In this document: piece by piece, positions 45,285-53,931 of the stretch
How the letters are laid out: every line of letters begins with the position of its first letter
How positions within the stretch are numbered: the first letter of the stretch is position 1
NCBI RefSeq assembly: GCF_005221325.1
Contig: NZ_CP039891.1
Span: 62,001 to 126,000 of the forward strand
DNA: 64,000 bases
Reading direction: 5' to 3'
Source: Agrobacterium tumefaciens
GTDB taxonomy: Bacteria; Pseudomonadota; Alphaproteobacteria; Rhizobiales; Rhizobiaceae
Notes under the pieces: model-generated
Databases searched by the model: none
Told to the model about the DNA's origin: nothing
The model's input: the letters and a program-made list of their open reading frames with translations, nothing else
Made by a program: the position numbers and the translations under genes

Positions 45285-46562
45285 ATGCGTCGTATCGTCA
45301 TTACCGGCATGGGTGCGGTAAGCCCACTCGGTGCCAGTGTTTCCAGTTCGTGGACCCGGCTTAAGGCCGGACGATCTGGTATTCGTCGTCTATCGGATGA
45401 GGTCGTTGGCGAACTACCTGCGAAGGTTGGCGGGGTCGTCCCGTCCATTTCGGAGGATGCGGAGGGCGGCTTTGATCCTGATCGCGTCCTGCCACCGAAA
45501 GATCAGCGTAAAATCGACCGATTCATTCTCTTTGCCCTTGCCGCAGCTGACGAAGCACTTGCGCAGGCGCGATGGAGACCAATTTCTGAAGAGGATCGTC
45601 TTCGGACGGCAACGATCATCGCGTCTGGGATCGGCGGCTTTCCGGCCATCACCGAAGCTGTACGTACTGTAGATCAAAAGGGGCCACGACGTCTTTCGCC
45701 GTTCACCATTCCTTCTTTCCTCGTTAATCTAGCTGCCGGTCAAGTATCAATCCGCCACGGGTTGAAGGGGCCGCTGGGAGCGCCGGTGACAGCCTGTGCG
45801 GCAGGTGTTCAGGCAATTGGCGATGCCGCAAGGCTAGTTCATGCCGGCGAAGCTGACATCGCAGTTTGCGGCGGGACGGAAGCCTGCATGAACATCGTCA
45901 GCCTCGGCGGATTTGCGGCGGCAAGGTCGTTGTCTGCAGGGTTCAACGACACGCCCGAACTGGCATCGAGGCCGTTTGATATGCTTCGTGATGGGTTCGT
46001 CATGGGCGAGGGTGCAGGGGTTCTCGTCATCGAGTCCCTCAGTCATGCACTTGCACGCGGCGCCGAACCGTTGGCCGAACTGGTCGGTTACGGCACGACA
46101 GCGGATGCTCATCACATTACGTCTGGCCCTGAGGACGGATCAGGTGCTGCGAGAGCTATGCAGATTGCGATAAAACAGGCTCGCATTTCTCCACAAGAGA
46201 TCCAGCATTTGAATGCGCACGCGACATCAACGCCGGTGGGCGACCGAGGCGAAATCGAGGCTATAAAGTCTGTGTTTGGCAAAGGATCGAATGTGGCGGT
46301 GAGCGGCACGAAATCCGCGACCGGGCACCTACTTGGTGCGGCCGGCGGACTTGAAGCAATATTTGCAATCATGGCTCTGCGAGACCAGGTTGCACCGCCG
46401 ACGCTGAACCTCAATGCACCAGATCCCGCCAGTGACGGAATCGACATCGTCGCAAAGGTGGCTCGACCTATACTCATGAACTACGCGATAACCAATGGAT
46501 TTGGTTTTGGCGGCGTGAATGCCAGTGCCGTATTCAAGCGGTGGGCTGACAAAGCTTCATAG
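45285..46562 (+). CDS. Beta-ketoacyl-ACP synthase II-like protein (FabF/NodE type)
   Basis: 425 residues from the ATG at 45285 with GGAG upstream. Full KAS II triad: catalytic Cys in VTACAAGVQA, first His in NAHATSTPVGD, second His in KSATGHLLGAAGG. The start RRIVITGMGAVSPLG and end GFGFGGVNAS are typical. It condenses malonyl-ACP with acyl-ACP. No acyl-carrier-protein or other fatty-acid gene is near, so it is an orphan copy; it may modify a special lipid or be co-regulated with the pump regulator just upstream (42 bases away). Confidence 0.92.
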   Translation: MRRIVITGMGAVSPLGASVSSSWTRLKAGRSGIRRLSDEVVGELPAKVGGVVPSISEDAEGGFDPDRVLPPKDQRKIDRFILFALAAADEALAQARWRPISEEDRLRTATIIASGIGGFPAITEAVRTVDQKGPRRLSPFTIPSFLVNLAAGQVSIRHGLKGPLGAPVTACAAGVQAIGDAARLVHAGEADIAVCGGTEACMNIVSLGGFAAARSLSAGFNDTPELASRPFDMLRDGFVMGEGAGVLVIESLSHALARGAEPLAELVGYGTTADAHHITSGPEDGSGAARAMQIAIKQARISPQEIQHLNAHATSTPVGDRGEIEAIKSVFGKGSNVAVSGTKSATGHLLGAAGGLEAIFAIMALRDQVAPPTLNLNAPDPASDGIDIVAKVARPILMNYAITNGFGFGGVNASAVFKRWADKAS

Positions 46563-46673
46563 GAACTCGGATTTATGGCACTGACGTGCGGCCAGTAAAG
46601 CCGCATCCATATCAACATCGGCAAAGTGCCGACCGGTCACGCCGATGATGGGCGCAGGCAAAGGGAATTAACG

Positions 46674-46886
46674 ATGTGGAACCGCATCCTTGCGAAATTG
46701 AAGCTCTGGAGTGAAGCCCTCCTGGGGATCGACGATCTCCAAGGGGATCAGCTCGCGGGACTCCAACAGCGCGTCCGCCGACTTGAACAGGAAATGGAGA
46801 AGGTTTTGCCACCCGCAACCGCAGGAGACGCGTCTAAAATAGAACGGAAACTGTCTTTGGACAGACCGGATAATAAGCCTTGGTGA
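46674..46886 (+). CDS. Small coiled-coil protein of 70 residues, unknown function
   Basis: ATG at 46674 with GGGA upstream. The first 27 residues are amphipathic (WNRILAKLKLWSEALLGIDD), followed by a predicted coiled coil (LAGLQQRVRRLEQEMEKVL). No signal peptide and no known family. It follows the FabF-like gene by 111 bases in the same direction. Confidence 0.45.
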   Translation: MWNRILAKLKLWSEALLGIDDLQGDQLAGLQQRVRRLEQEMEKVLPPATAGDASKIERKLSLDRPDNKPW

Positions 46887-46914
46887 TCGGCGGCCGGGGT
46901 CGTGCGGTCGCACC

Positions 46915-47415
46915 TTAGCATAAGCGATCTAACGCCAGGGTGACGTCCTCAAGTGATCCGTTCTGTTCCAGTTTTCTCTTAATTCTAACGTCTATCTCGT
47001 CCAGGATTACGCGTGCTGATAGTAGCTTGCGGCGGCCCTCCGCGGCGAGCTCAAGAGTCTTCGCGCGGCGATCGCTGGGGTCATCGAGCGTCGTGATCAA
47101 GCCTAGCCTAAGAAGCGGTTTGATATTTGCAGATACCGTCGAGGGATCAAGACCGAGCGCTACACTAACGTCTGTGTTACGCGGGGACGGTATACGTTCT
47201 ATGGCATCTAGCAATGCCATTTGTTCTCCCGTCATTCCAAGTTCACTCAGTCTCGAATTTACTTCCCGTGACAGGAGGCGTGCGAACCGCACCACGACAA
47301 AACAAAGATCTTTTTCAGGATTTGCGCCCACAGCAGCCTCGCGCCCTACGACCAAACGAGTAACATCAGTGTGAATTGTTAGCCGACTTATATTCCATCT
47401 ACCATCTAAAACCAC
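46915..47415 (-). CDS. MarR-family regulator
   Basis: 166 residues in the longest frame, which begins with a GTG; the first 30 residues do not look like MarR and the true start may be later (about residues 25-35). The winged HTH is at about residues 60-125: MTGEQMALLDAIE, DVSVALGLDPSTVSANIKPLLRLGLI and the DPSDRRAKTLELA wing. MarR proteins sense phenolics, oxidants or drugs. It is convergent with the 70-residue gene and divergent from the MATE gene across about 480 bases. Confidence 0.82.
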   Translation of the reverse strand: MVLDGRWNISRLTIHTDVTRLVVGREAAVGANPEKDLCFVVVRFARLLSREVNSRLSELGMTGEQMALLDAIERIPSPRNTDVSVALGLDPSTVSANIKPLLRLGLITTLDDPSDRRAKTLELAAEGRRKLLSARVILDEIDVRIKRKLEQNGSLEDVTLALDRLC

Positions 47416-47896
47416 GTCTTAAAACGTCTTTAACCGGCAAAGATTCTCGGTCTGATGCGGATTCAGCATCATACTTATTCTTACGTGAAAGGTCGTTACG
47501 CGGATTGCCTGAAGCTATGGCGGTTGTCGATTCCTACCCCTCAAGGGCAGCTCTTGCATTTTGGCGATCGGCATCGCTCAAAAACCCGGGACACGCGACC
47601 TGAATTGAGGTTTGCTGGCGATCCTGATCCATTAAATTAGCATATTCGCATCGGGTTGAGAGGTCTTCGTATTGCTCAAGACGGTCAAACAGCCCTGCTG
47701 CCTACCGCCAAAGCATACCTTTTTAGACCCTATTCCAATTTTGTTTCTCTACTGGCTTTATGGCACAAATCTGCCTAACCCATTTTTTTGATTGCGTTCG
47801 ACTTCTATAAATGGTTTAGACTCCGATATAAATCTAATTCACATATGCGTGTGGCTGATGAGCGTAGTTCCCACGGCCCCTTATGAAGGACAAACG
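47416..47896. promoter_or_regulatory. Intergenic region between marR-type and MATE genes
   Basis: About 480 bases without a supportable gene. It contains direct repeats ACGTCTT close to the MarR start (47414-47432) and the 22-bp palindrome described separately, so promoters for both divergent genes are expected here. Confidence 0.5.
47816..47837. promoter_or_regulatory. Second TetR-type operator, upstream of the MATE gene
   Basis: TTAGA and AATCTAA arms in the same 22-bp arrangement as the site at 44597-44618; the two sites share both arms and the AAATCTAA half exactly. It lies 60 bases upstream of the MATE start codon, close to where the promoter should be. Confidence 0.55.
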
Positions 47897-49294
47897 ATGG
47901 ATCTGGCATCTCCTCGAAAAAGATCGCCCCAGGCGGGCGCTGCGCCCAAAGCCAAACTCGATATACTCGATGGCTCGATCACACCGACCCTGCTACGCTT
48001 GGCTCTGCCAACTGTCATCGTTCTCGTCGTCCAAACTGGCGTAGGCGTTGCTGAAACTTATTTCATAAGTTTCCTTGGCACTGAGGCGATGGCAGGGGTC
48101 ACGCTTGTATTTCCTGTTCTCATGCTGATGCAGATGATGTCGAATGGCGGAATAGGTGGTGGCGTATCCTCCGCAGTAGCTCGCTCAATTGGCGCGAATC
48201 GTCGCTCCGACGCCGATGCGCTGGTTTGGCACTCGGTTGTTCTTGCAATTGTGTTTGGCTTGGCATTTTCTATCGCTGCAATTTTGTTTGGATCAATCCT
48301 TTACCGCTCAATGGGAGCGACCGGATCAGCCCTATCTGCTGCTCTTACCTACTCTGGAATAACTTTCGCTGGTTCAATTCCTATCTGGATCACAGCATTG
48401 TTGTCTTCAGCACTCCGTGGTGCTGGAAATGTGAAGGTGCCTGCAATCGTCATCGTGCTCGGCGCGGTGATAATGCTAGCCCTATCTCCGCCACTGATTT
48501 TTGGCTGGGGCCCTATTCCGGCACTGGGCGTCGCTGGTGGCGGCATAGCCGTGGTTGCATATTATCTGATTGCAGCTATCGTGCTCGCATTGTATTTGAG
48601 ATCGTCGCGCTCTCCGCTAAAGCTGAAGGCCGTTCCGCTCGAACGACGCCTGTTTAAAGACATTCTGGGCGTTGGGCTGCTTTCCGCAGTCGGAACCGTG
48701 CAGGTCAACCTCACGGTGACATTAGTCACAGCAGCGGTAGGTCATTTTGGAACGGATGCTATAGCGGGTTTTGGTATCGCATCACGCCTCGACTACCTTC
48801 AGATCCCAATCATATTTGGGCTTGGAACGGCCATCGTCACCATGGTGGGCATCAATATGGGAGCCGGCCAGTTTGATCGGGCGCGCAAAATTTCTTGGAT
48901 AGGTGCGGGTATAGCTTTCGGTATCACGCAGGCCATCGGCGTCGCCGCCGCATTGTTCCCACACATCTGGATGGCGTTGTTCACTTCAGATCCAGCGGTC
49001 AATCAAATGGGATCTCACTATTTGCAAATCGTGGCTCCCGCCTATGGGGCCGTAGGACTGGGGCTTGCACTCAATTTCGCGAGCCAGGGTACCGGTCGCG
49101 TTCTCCTACCAGTGCTTGCCGTGACCGTTAGGATGATTATCGCTGCGTTTGTGGGATGGTCGGCGGTCATCTGGTACGGCGCAAGCATGGGCATGTTGTT
49201 TCAGATCGTGGCGCTCGGTGCAGTCGCGTACGGAGCACTCACAGCTGCCGCAGTCCTTCCAAAGCGAGTTTTCTCACTGAGGCGTAAGGACTGA
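47897..49294 (+). CDS. MATE-family multidrug efflux pump
   Basis: 465 residues from the ATG at 47897 with AAGGA upstream; an earlier in-frame start would cover the operator. Twelve hydrophobic segments in two related halves. Family marks: LALPTVIVLVVQTGVGVAETYF at the start (cut to LALPTVIVLVVQTG), SALRGAGNVKVPA and the second-half LDYLQIPIIFGLGTAIVTMVG (PIIFGLGTAIVTMVG). Exports cationic drugs using Na+ or H+. The shared operator suggests control by the TetR at 44.7 kb; the neighbouring MarR is the alternative. Confidence 0.93.
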   Translation: MDLASPRKRSPQAGAAPKAKLDILDGSITPTLLRLALPTVIVLVVQTGVGVAETYFISFLGTEAMAGVTLVFPVLMLMQMMSNGGIGGGVSSAVARSIGANRRSDADALVWHSVVLAIVFGLAFSIAAILFGSILYRSMGATGSALSAALTYSGITFAGSIPIWITALLSSALRGAGNVKVPAIVIVLGAVIMLALSPPLIFGWGPIPALGVAGGGIAVVAYYLIAAIVLALYLRSSRSPLKLKAVPLERRLFKDILGVGLLSAVGTVQVNLTVTLVTAAVGHFGTDAIAGFGIASRLDYLQIPIIFGLGTAIVTMVGINMGAGQFDRARKISWIGAGIAFGITQAIGVAAALFPHIWMALFTSDPAVNQMGSHYLQIVAPAYGAVGLGLALNFASQGTGRVLLPVLAVTVRMIIAAFVGWSAVIWYGASMGMLFQIVALGAVAYGALTAAAVLPKRVFSLRRKD

Positions 49295-49475
49295 TGCGGC
49301 CACTAGCTCCGCGCGTCTTTATCAAATCCGACGCGCATCGTCAGCAAGGCAATGATCTATGGCGCGTGATCGCACACCGAGTGCCATATCGCGCTGATTC
49401 ACCGAAGTGAACCAATAAGAACATAGCCGCGATAGATCGGGAATTGGTCGGTGGCGGCTTACAAGGAGCAAAGAG

Positions 49476-50378
49476 ATGACGAACCGGATTCTAGTCACTG
49501 GCGCCGCCGGCGCTGTCGGTTACGCCTTGTGCAACGCGCTGCTGGAACGCGGATTGAGGGTCCGAGCTTTGGTCCGAGCTACCAATCAGCGATCGGAGGA
49601 ACTGGCTGCGCGAGGCGCCGAAATCGCGGTGGGCGACCTGCTTGATCTGGCCGCCGTCCATCGCGCGGTTGAAGGATGTGACCGAATTTACTTCGGTATG
49701 AGCGTGTCGCCATCTTACCTGGAGGCGGCCGTCAACATGGCAGCTGTCGCGAAGCACCACAAGGTCGAAGCTTTTGTAAACATCTCGCAGATGACCGTGT
49801 CACAGATGAGCATCACGTCAACTACCGACAGCCCGCAACAAAAACTGCACTGGCTGGCCGAGCAGGCCTTGAACTGGTCTGGATTGCCGATTGTGCACAT
49901 TCGCCCGACGGCGTTCCTCGATACATTTTTTCTTCGCCTGTCGGTGCAGTCCATTCGCCAGCATCAGCAAATCCGTTTGCCATTTGGTAACGGCAAGATC
50001 TCACCGATTGCAAGCGAAGACGTCGCGAGGGTCATCGCAGCGGTATTGCAGGAGCCTTCTGATCATATCGGAAAGGTTTACGAATTGACCGGCGCACGAT
50101 CGCAGGACCTGTCCGACATCGCCGGTGAATTTTCGAAGGCGCTTGGCCAGACAATCAGCTACGTCGACGTGCCTTGGGAGCCGTGGCGAAAGGCGCTGGG
50201 GGACAGCGGAATGTTAACGCCCCATGTTCTGGCTCATCTGGCAACGATGGCGCTTCTCATTCAGCAGAACCGTTATGATCGTATGACCACGGACGTTGAG
50301 TTGTTATCCAAGCGGCCGCCACTGACCGTTTTCGAATTTGTTCAACAGCATGCCCAAACTTATCTCGCAAATGCCTGA
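49476..50378 (+). CDS. NmrA-like NAD(P)-binding oxidoreductase
   Basis: 300 residues. Atypical extended SDR with ILVTGAAGAVGYALCNALL (motif TGAAGAVG) at the N-terminus and the DLLDLAAVHRAVEGCDRIYF second strand. There is no clear YxxxK catalytic pair, as is usual for NmrA/QOR2-like proteins, which act as redox sensors or quinone reductases. It ends 40 bases before the truncated SDR and lies after the MATE gene with a 180-base gap. Confidence 0.85.
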   Translation: MTNRILVTGAAGAVGYALCNALLERGLRVRALVRATNQRSEELAARGAEIAVGDLLDLAAVHRAVEGCDRIYFGMSVSPSYLEAAVNMAAVAKHHKVEAFVNISQMTVSQMSITSTTDSPQQKLHWLAEQALNWSGLPIVHIRPTAFLDTFFLRLSVQSIRQHQQIRLPFGNGKISPIASEDVARVIAAVLQEPSDHIGKVYELTGARSQDLSDIAGEFSKALGQTISYVDVPWEPWRKALGDSGMLTPHVLAHLATMALLIQQNRYDRMTTDVELLSKRPPLTVFEFVQQHAQTYLANA

Positions 50379-50418
50379 TGGCAATCGCGAGAATGGGCAG
50401 TCGGTTGAAAGGAGGAAG

Positions 50419-50619
50419 ATGAGAAAATCAGCTAACGTATTCGCGACGAAGACGGCCGCCACCTCGGAAAAATGGGCACTAATTACGGGTGCATCCAGCG
50501 GCCTTGGAGTAGAATTTGCTCAGTTGGGCGCGAGGCCGAAGAACACGTCCAAACTGCATCGGCTGGCTTCCCGGAAGGCGGGGGCTGCTCGGCATCAGCA
50601 GACCGTGGGACGCAAGTAA
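50419..50619 (+). pseudogene. Truncated SDR (N-terminal fragment)
   Basis: Perfect ribosome site (GGAGG) and ATG at 50419; the product starts a standard SDR with KWALITGASSGLGVEFAQL and then departs into unrelated sequence after about 40 residues, ending at 66. The catalytic YxxxK half is missing, so the gene is broken, probably by deletion. It would have followed the NmrA-like gene in one unit. Confidence 0.65.
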
Positions 50620-50655
50620 TATGCTGGTCCACTTCCGACTGAAACTCCAGGATTT

Positions 50656-51123
50656 ATGATGGTCCCTTCACGTCCAAAAAAAATATTGCGGCTGCGCAAA
50701 GGCAGCCGGCATGTGGTCGCGCTCCTTCTTGCGGATGGCACCGTTCCTGCCGCCCCGTTTTGGTCTGAGGCTCAGGCCGCGTCGGCATATGGCCTCGCTT
50801 TTAGCCAATGGTCATCTCTGCCGACGGAGGTTTTTGCAGAAATACACCTCGACACGATCCCGCCAGAAATCTCCATCTTTGCGAGATCGACTCGGCGCGG
50901 CCGCGTCGAAGGAGCCATCCTGTGGACGAAAGACGGGATATTTCCAAAAATCCTCGGCTCGGTCGCAGACGCAATCATAGCGGCCGGGATCTTCGTCGCC
51001 ACTGGTCAAACCGGGATTACGACCGCGAGCAAACAACTTTGTCGAGGAGTGATCCCTGCGCATTTCAATTCAGACGAAGCCCGCGACAAAATTGCTTTCT
51101 GCCTCGATCGGTCTTCCCTCTGA
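50656..51123 (+). CDS. Hypothetical protein of 155 residues
   Basis: Open frame with AGGA shortly before the ATG. The N-terminus is basic (RPKKILRLRKGSRHVV); no membrane segment, signal peptide or known motif was recognised. It lies right behind the truncated SDR in a stretch with signs of decay, so it may not be expressed. 51124-51358 holds no gene. Confidence 0.3.
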   Translation: MMVPSRPKKILRLRKGSRHVVALLLADGTVPAAPFWSEAQAASAYGLAFSQWSSLPTEVFAEIHLDTIPPEISIFARSTRRGRVEGAILWTKDGIFPKILGSVADAIIAAGIFVATGQTGITTASKQLCRGVIPAHFNSDEARDKIAFCLDRSSL

Positions 51124-51358
51124 TGTTCAAAAGGCAGTAGCTGCAAGTTTGCGCGGCTGTTGTAGCCACGGGAGTGAGATCCCTCATCGACATAAGAGAC
51201 GCGGGATGCTCCAGTGTGAATCTGCTATTGGGCGCTCGACAAAGAACAGAGACCGCGACTAAGATAGTCAAACTCGGTCACTTCGAGAGGATTTGAACCG
51301 AGGCGAATAAGTATCGATGCAACCCGCCTTGGTTTGAATACTGACGAGACCTACCTTA

Positions 51359-52159
51359 TCAAGCGCCTGCGGTTTTACCGCCATCGATCGGGATCACAGC
51401 TCCCGTGATATAGCTTGAAGCAGCGGACGCTAGCAACAGTGCGAGCCCTTTGATTTCCTTCGGTTCGCCTAGCCGCCCGACTGGCACCGTGGCGGCCTCC
51501 CCGGCCTCATTTTCTGCGTTGAAAAACCTGCCATCATTGATGTTGGTCTTGAAGGGGCCAGGCGCCAGACCGTTGACGTTGACGCCGTAAGGTGCGAGTT
51601 CAAGCGCCAGTTCCTTGATAAGCAGGACAAGTGCCGATTTCGAGGCTGTATAGGAATATCCGATCGATGGATTGGCCCGCAGTCCTGCGATCGAGGCCGT
51701 GACAATGATCCTGCCGGAGCGCTGCTCCTTCAGTGCGGGCACGACCTGCTTCAGCGTATGCACCACACCAGTCAGATTGATCCCCAGCGTCCTATGCCAC
51801 GCGCCAAGATCGATGTTCTCGAAGAGGCCGGCTTCGTTCTTCCCGGTAGATGGTCCATAACCACCGGTGACGCCGGCATTGGCAAAGACAATATCAACGC
51901 CACCGAGCGCCTCGACCGCAGAGCGGATGATGCTGCCGATCGCCTCGTTGGCGACGTCACCAAGATGCGCGCTGACTTGAAAACCGTTATCCGTCAATCT
52001 GGCCGTTTCCGCTTCCAGCCGTTCGGCATGGTTGTCAATAATTGCTACGTGCGCACCGTTTTCGAGCAGAGCTTCGGCGATTGCCAGTCCCAACCCGCTC
52101 GCGCCACCCGTAACGATTGCTTTCTTGCCTTCGACCGAAAATATCTGATTCAAACTCAC
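51359..52159 (-). CDS. Classical SDR oxidoreductase
   Basis: 266 residues. Cofactor motif TGGASGLGLA near residue 18, NAGVTGGYG, the catalytic Ser in VTASIAG and YTASK (Tyr, Lys) near residue 170, and a C-terminal GAVIPIDGG. Classical 3-oxoacyl-ACP-reductase-like SDR; an acidic residue after strand 2 (IIDN) points to NAD(H). It is the last gene of the sulfur-related minus-strand series, 26 bases after the sulfurtransferase stop. Confidence 0.9.
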   Translation of the reverse strand: MSLNQIFSVEGKKAIVTGGASGLGLAIAEALLENGAHVAIIDNHAERLEAETARLTDNGFQVSAHLGDVANEAIGSIIRSAVEALGGVDIVFANAGVTGGYGPSTGKNEAGLFENIDLGAWHRTLGINLTGVVHTLKQVVPALKEQRSGRIIVTASIAGLRANPSIGYSYTASKSALVLLIKELALELAPYGVNVNGLAPGPFKTNINDGRFFNAENEAGEAATVPVGRLGEPKEIKGLALLLASAASSYITGAVIPIDGGKTAGA

Positions 52160-52185
52160 GATTGTCTCCTACTAAATGTTGCTAA

Positions 52186-53025
52186 TCAAAGCTCGACCGG
52201 CCGGCTCTTGTCAGCCGTCCACTCCGACCAGGAGCCTGGGTAGAGGGCGACATCCTTCCCAATCTCCGAAAGCGCTAGCGTGAATAGCGACGAGGCGATC
52301 CCGCCGCCGCAATAGGCAGCGATCGGCTGAGACAGGTCGATGTCCGCTTCACTCAGCTTTTGCTTGAGCTCGCCAGGGGCGATGAGCTTACCATCGGTCC
52401 CGATGAGGCGATCAACAGGAAAGCTCTTCGCCCCGGGGATGTGCCCATTGCCTTCACCGGTGAAGGACGAAGACGGTCGGACGTCTACTAGGGTTGTATC
52501 TGCCGGAAGTGACGCGACCTGATTGACGTCGATGCTTGGCAAAGTGTTGGCGATCAGTTCCACCCGGCCGATCGAGGGGACGACCCCCTCACCTGTTTCC
52601 ACCGTTCTTCCCGACGCCTTCCAACTGGCGAGGCCGCCGTCGAGCAGCTTGACGTCAGTCAATCCTGCCCATGTGAGGGTCCACCAGGCGCGGGCGGCTG
52701 GGGCGCCATTGGTATCGTCATAAACGACTATGCGGCTCCCGTTGCTGACGCCAAGCCTTCCAAGATCTTCCGCTAACCGCTCGATCTGCGGAAGCGGATT
52801 GCTTCCTCGACCGTGTTGGCGGGCAGCGGGATCAGCAAGCTCATTGGGCAGATCGATGTAGTGTGCCCCAGGAAGGTGTCCCTCCAGATAACTATCTCTC
52901 CTGCCAGGTTTTCCTGGCGTGAAACGAACGTCAAGCAGCACAAGCTTTGAGTCACCGTCCAAAGCCGTGGCCAGGTCTTCGGCGCTGATTAGGTTTGAGG
53001 GGCGCAGAGAAGGGTTCGAGGTCAT
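52186..53025 (-). CDS. Sulfurtransferase, two rhodanese domains (copy 1)
   Basis: 279 residues, the length of SseA/TST-type enzymes. First rhodanese domain about residues 15-140 (LVLLDVRFTPGKPGRRD), second about 165-275 with DTTLVDVRPSSSFTGE and the active-site loop AAYCGGGIASS containing the catalytic Cys. These enzymes move sulfane sulfur from thiosulfate or 3-mercaptopyruvate. It sits between an SsuC-like permease gene (41 bases away) and the SDR. A second, related sulfurtransferase opens the same operon at 57.3-58.2 kb. Confidence 0.9.
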   Translation of the reverse strand: MTSNPSLRPSNLISAEDLATALDGDSKLVLLDVRFTPGKPGRRDSYLEGHLPGAHYIDLPNELADPAARQHGRGSNPLPQIERLAEDLGRLGVSNGSRIVVYDDTNGAPAARAWWTLTWAGLTDVKLLDGGLASWKASGRTVETGEGVVPSIGRVELIANTLPSIDVNQVASLPADTTLVDVRPSSSFTGEGNGHIPGAKSFPVDRLIGTDGKLIAPGELKQKLSEADIDLSQPIAAYCGGGIASSLFTLALSEIGKDVALYPGSWSEWTADKSRPVEL

Positions 53026-53066
53026 GGTGTGTCTCGATTGGTTAGAGGAAGTAACTCGGGGATTAG

Positions 53067-53921
53067 TCAGTGTTGGCTAAACGCGAATGTCCGCCAGCGT
53101 GTCAGCCGATGCTCGACGGCCAGGAAAATGACATTGAGTGCATATCCCACCGCCGCGACCGTAAAAATTCCGGCGAACAAGGAACGTATGTCGAGCACCT
53201 GTTGAGCCTGGAGGATGAAATAACCAATACCGCTGTTGCCGGCGAGCATTCCCGTCACGACGGCAATGACCAGCGTGACACCAAGCGCTTGGCGCATCCC
53301 GACAAGGATGAATGGCAGCGCTGCAGGAAGGCCGATTTCAAGTTGGGTTTGAAGCCAGGAAAGCTGAAACGTTTGAGCAGTCTGTCGCATCGTTTTCGAA
53401 ACGCTTCGCGCGCCGGCAAAGGAATTCAGCAAAATTGGAAAGCTGGCGGCAAGGACAATAATGGTGATCTTAAAGCTGTCCGCGATGCCGAGATACAGGA
53501 TGAGTAGGGGAAGCAGGGCTGTGATGGGAATTTGTCGGAGGAGTTCAACAGGCGGCTCGGCAGCTCCCCAAATGACGCTTACCCTTCCCATGAGAAATCC
53601 GAGCACGATCCCGACGGCCGTGGCGACGATAAAGCCGATCGCGGTAATTCGCATCGTGTCACCGAGCGCAATGAGAAGATCGCCGTTCGTTACCTGCTCG
53701 ATCCAGGTCGCATAGATATCGCTAAGAGCCGGAAGTTGCGGCATTGGATAGCTCGAAGCCACGACTTGCCAAACCACGAGCAGGACGGCGACGATCGTCC
53801 ATCCGAACGCACGGCTGGCTAAGTAACGCCCGACGAACGAAACCGCAAAGCTTGAAAACCAAAATCTGGCTCGTTGTATCATGGGTGGCACCGCCTCCCC
53901 AAGGAATTCTGACGATGACAT
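53067..53921 (-). CDS. ABC transporter permease, SsuC/TauC-like
   Basis: 284 residues from the ATG at 53921, ten bases after the ATPase stop; an alternative ATG at 53879 (GGAGG upstream) would shorten it by 14. About six hydrophobic segments and the EAA-type segment QTAQTFQLSWLQTQ...GLPAALPFI. The PPVELLRQIPITALLPLLILYLG block is the usual one of nitrate/sulfonate/taurine permeases (core RQIPITALLPLLILYLG). It works with the ATPase and binding protein of the same operon to import a sulfonate-like or other organosulfur compound. Confidence 0.9.
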   Translation of the reverse strand: MSSSEFLGEAVPPMIQRARFWFSSFAVSFVGRYLASRAFGWTIVAVLLVVWQVVASSYPMPQLPALSDIYATWIEQVTNGDLLIALGDTMRITAIGFIVATAVGIVLGFLMGRVSVIWGAAEPPVELLRQIPITALLPLLILYLGIADSFKITIIVLAASFPILLNSFAGARSVSKTMRQTAQTFQLSWLQTQLEIGLPAALPFILVGMRQALGVTLVIAVVTGMLAGNSGIGYFILQAQQVLDIRSLFAGIFTVAAVGYALNVIFLAVEHRLTRWRTFAFSQH

Positions 53922-53931
53922 AACTGAACTT

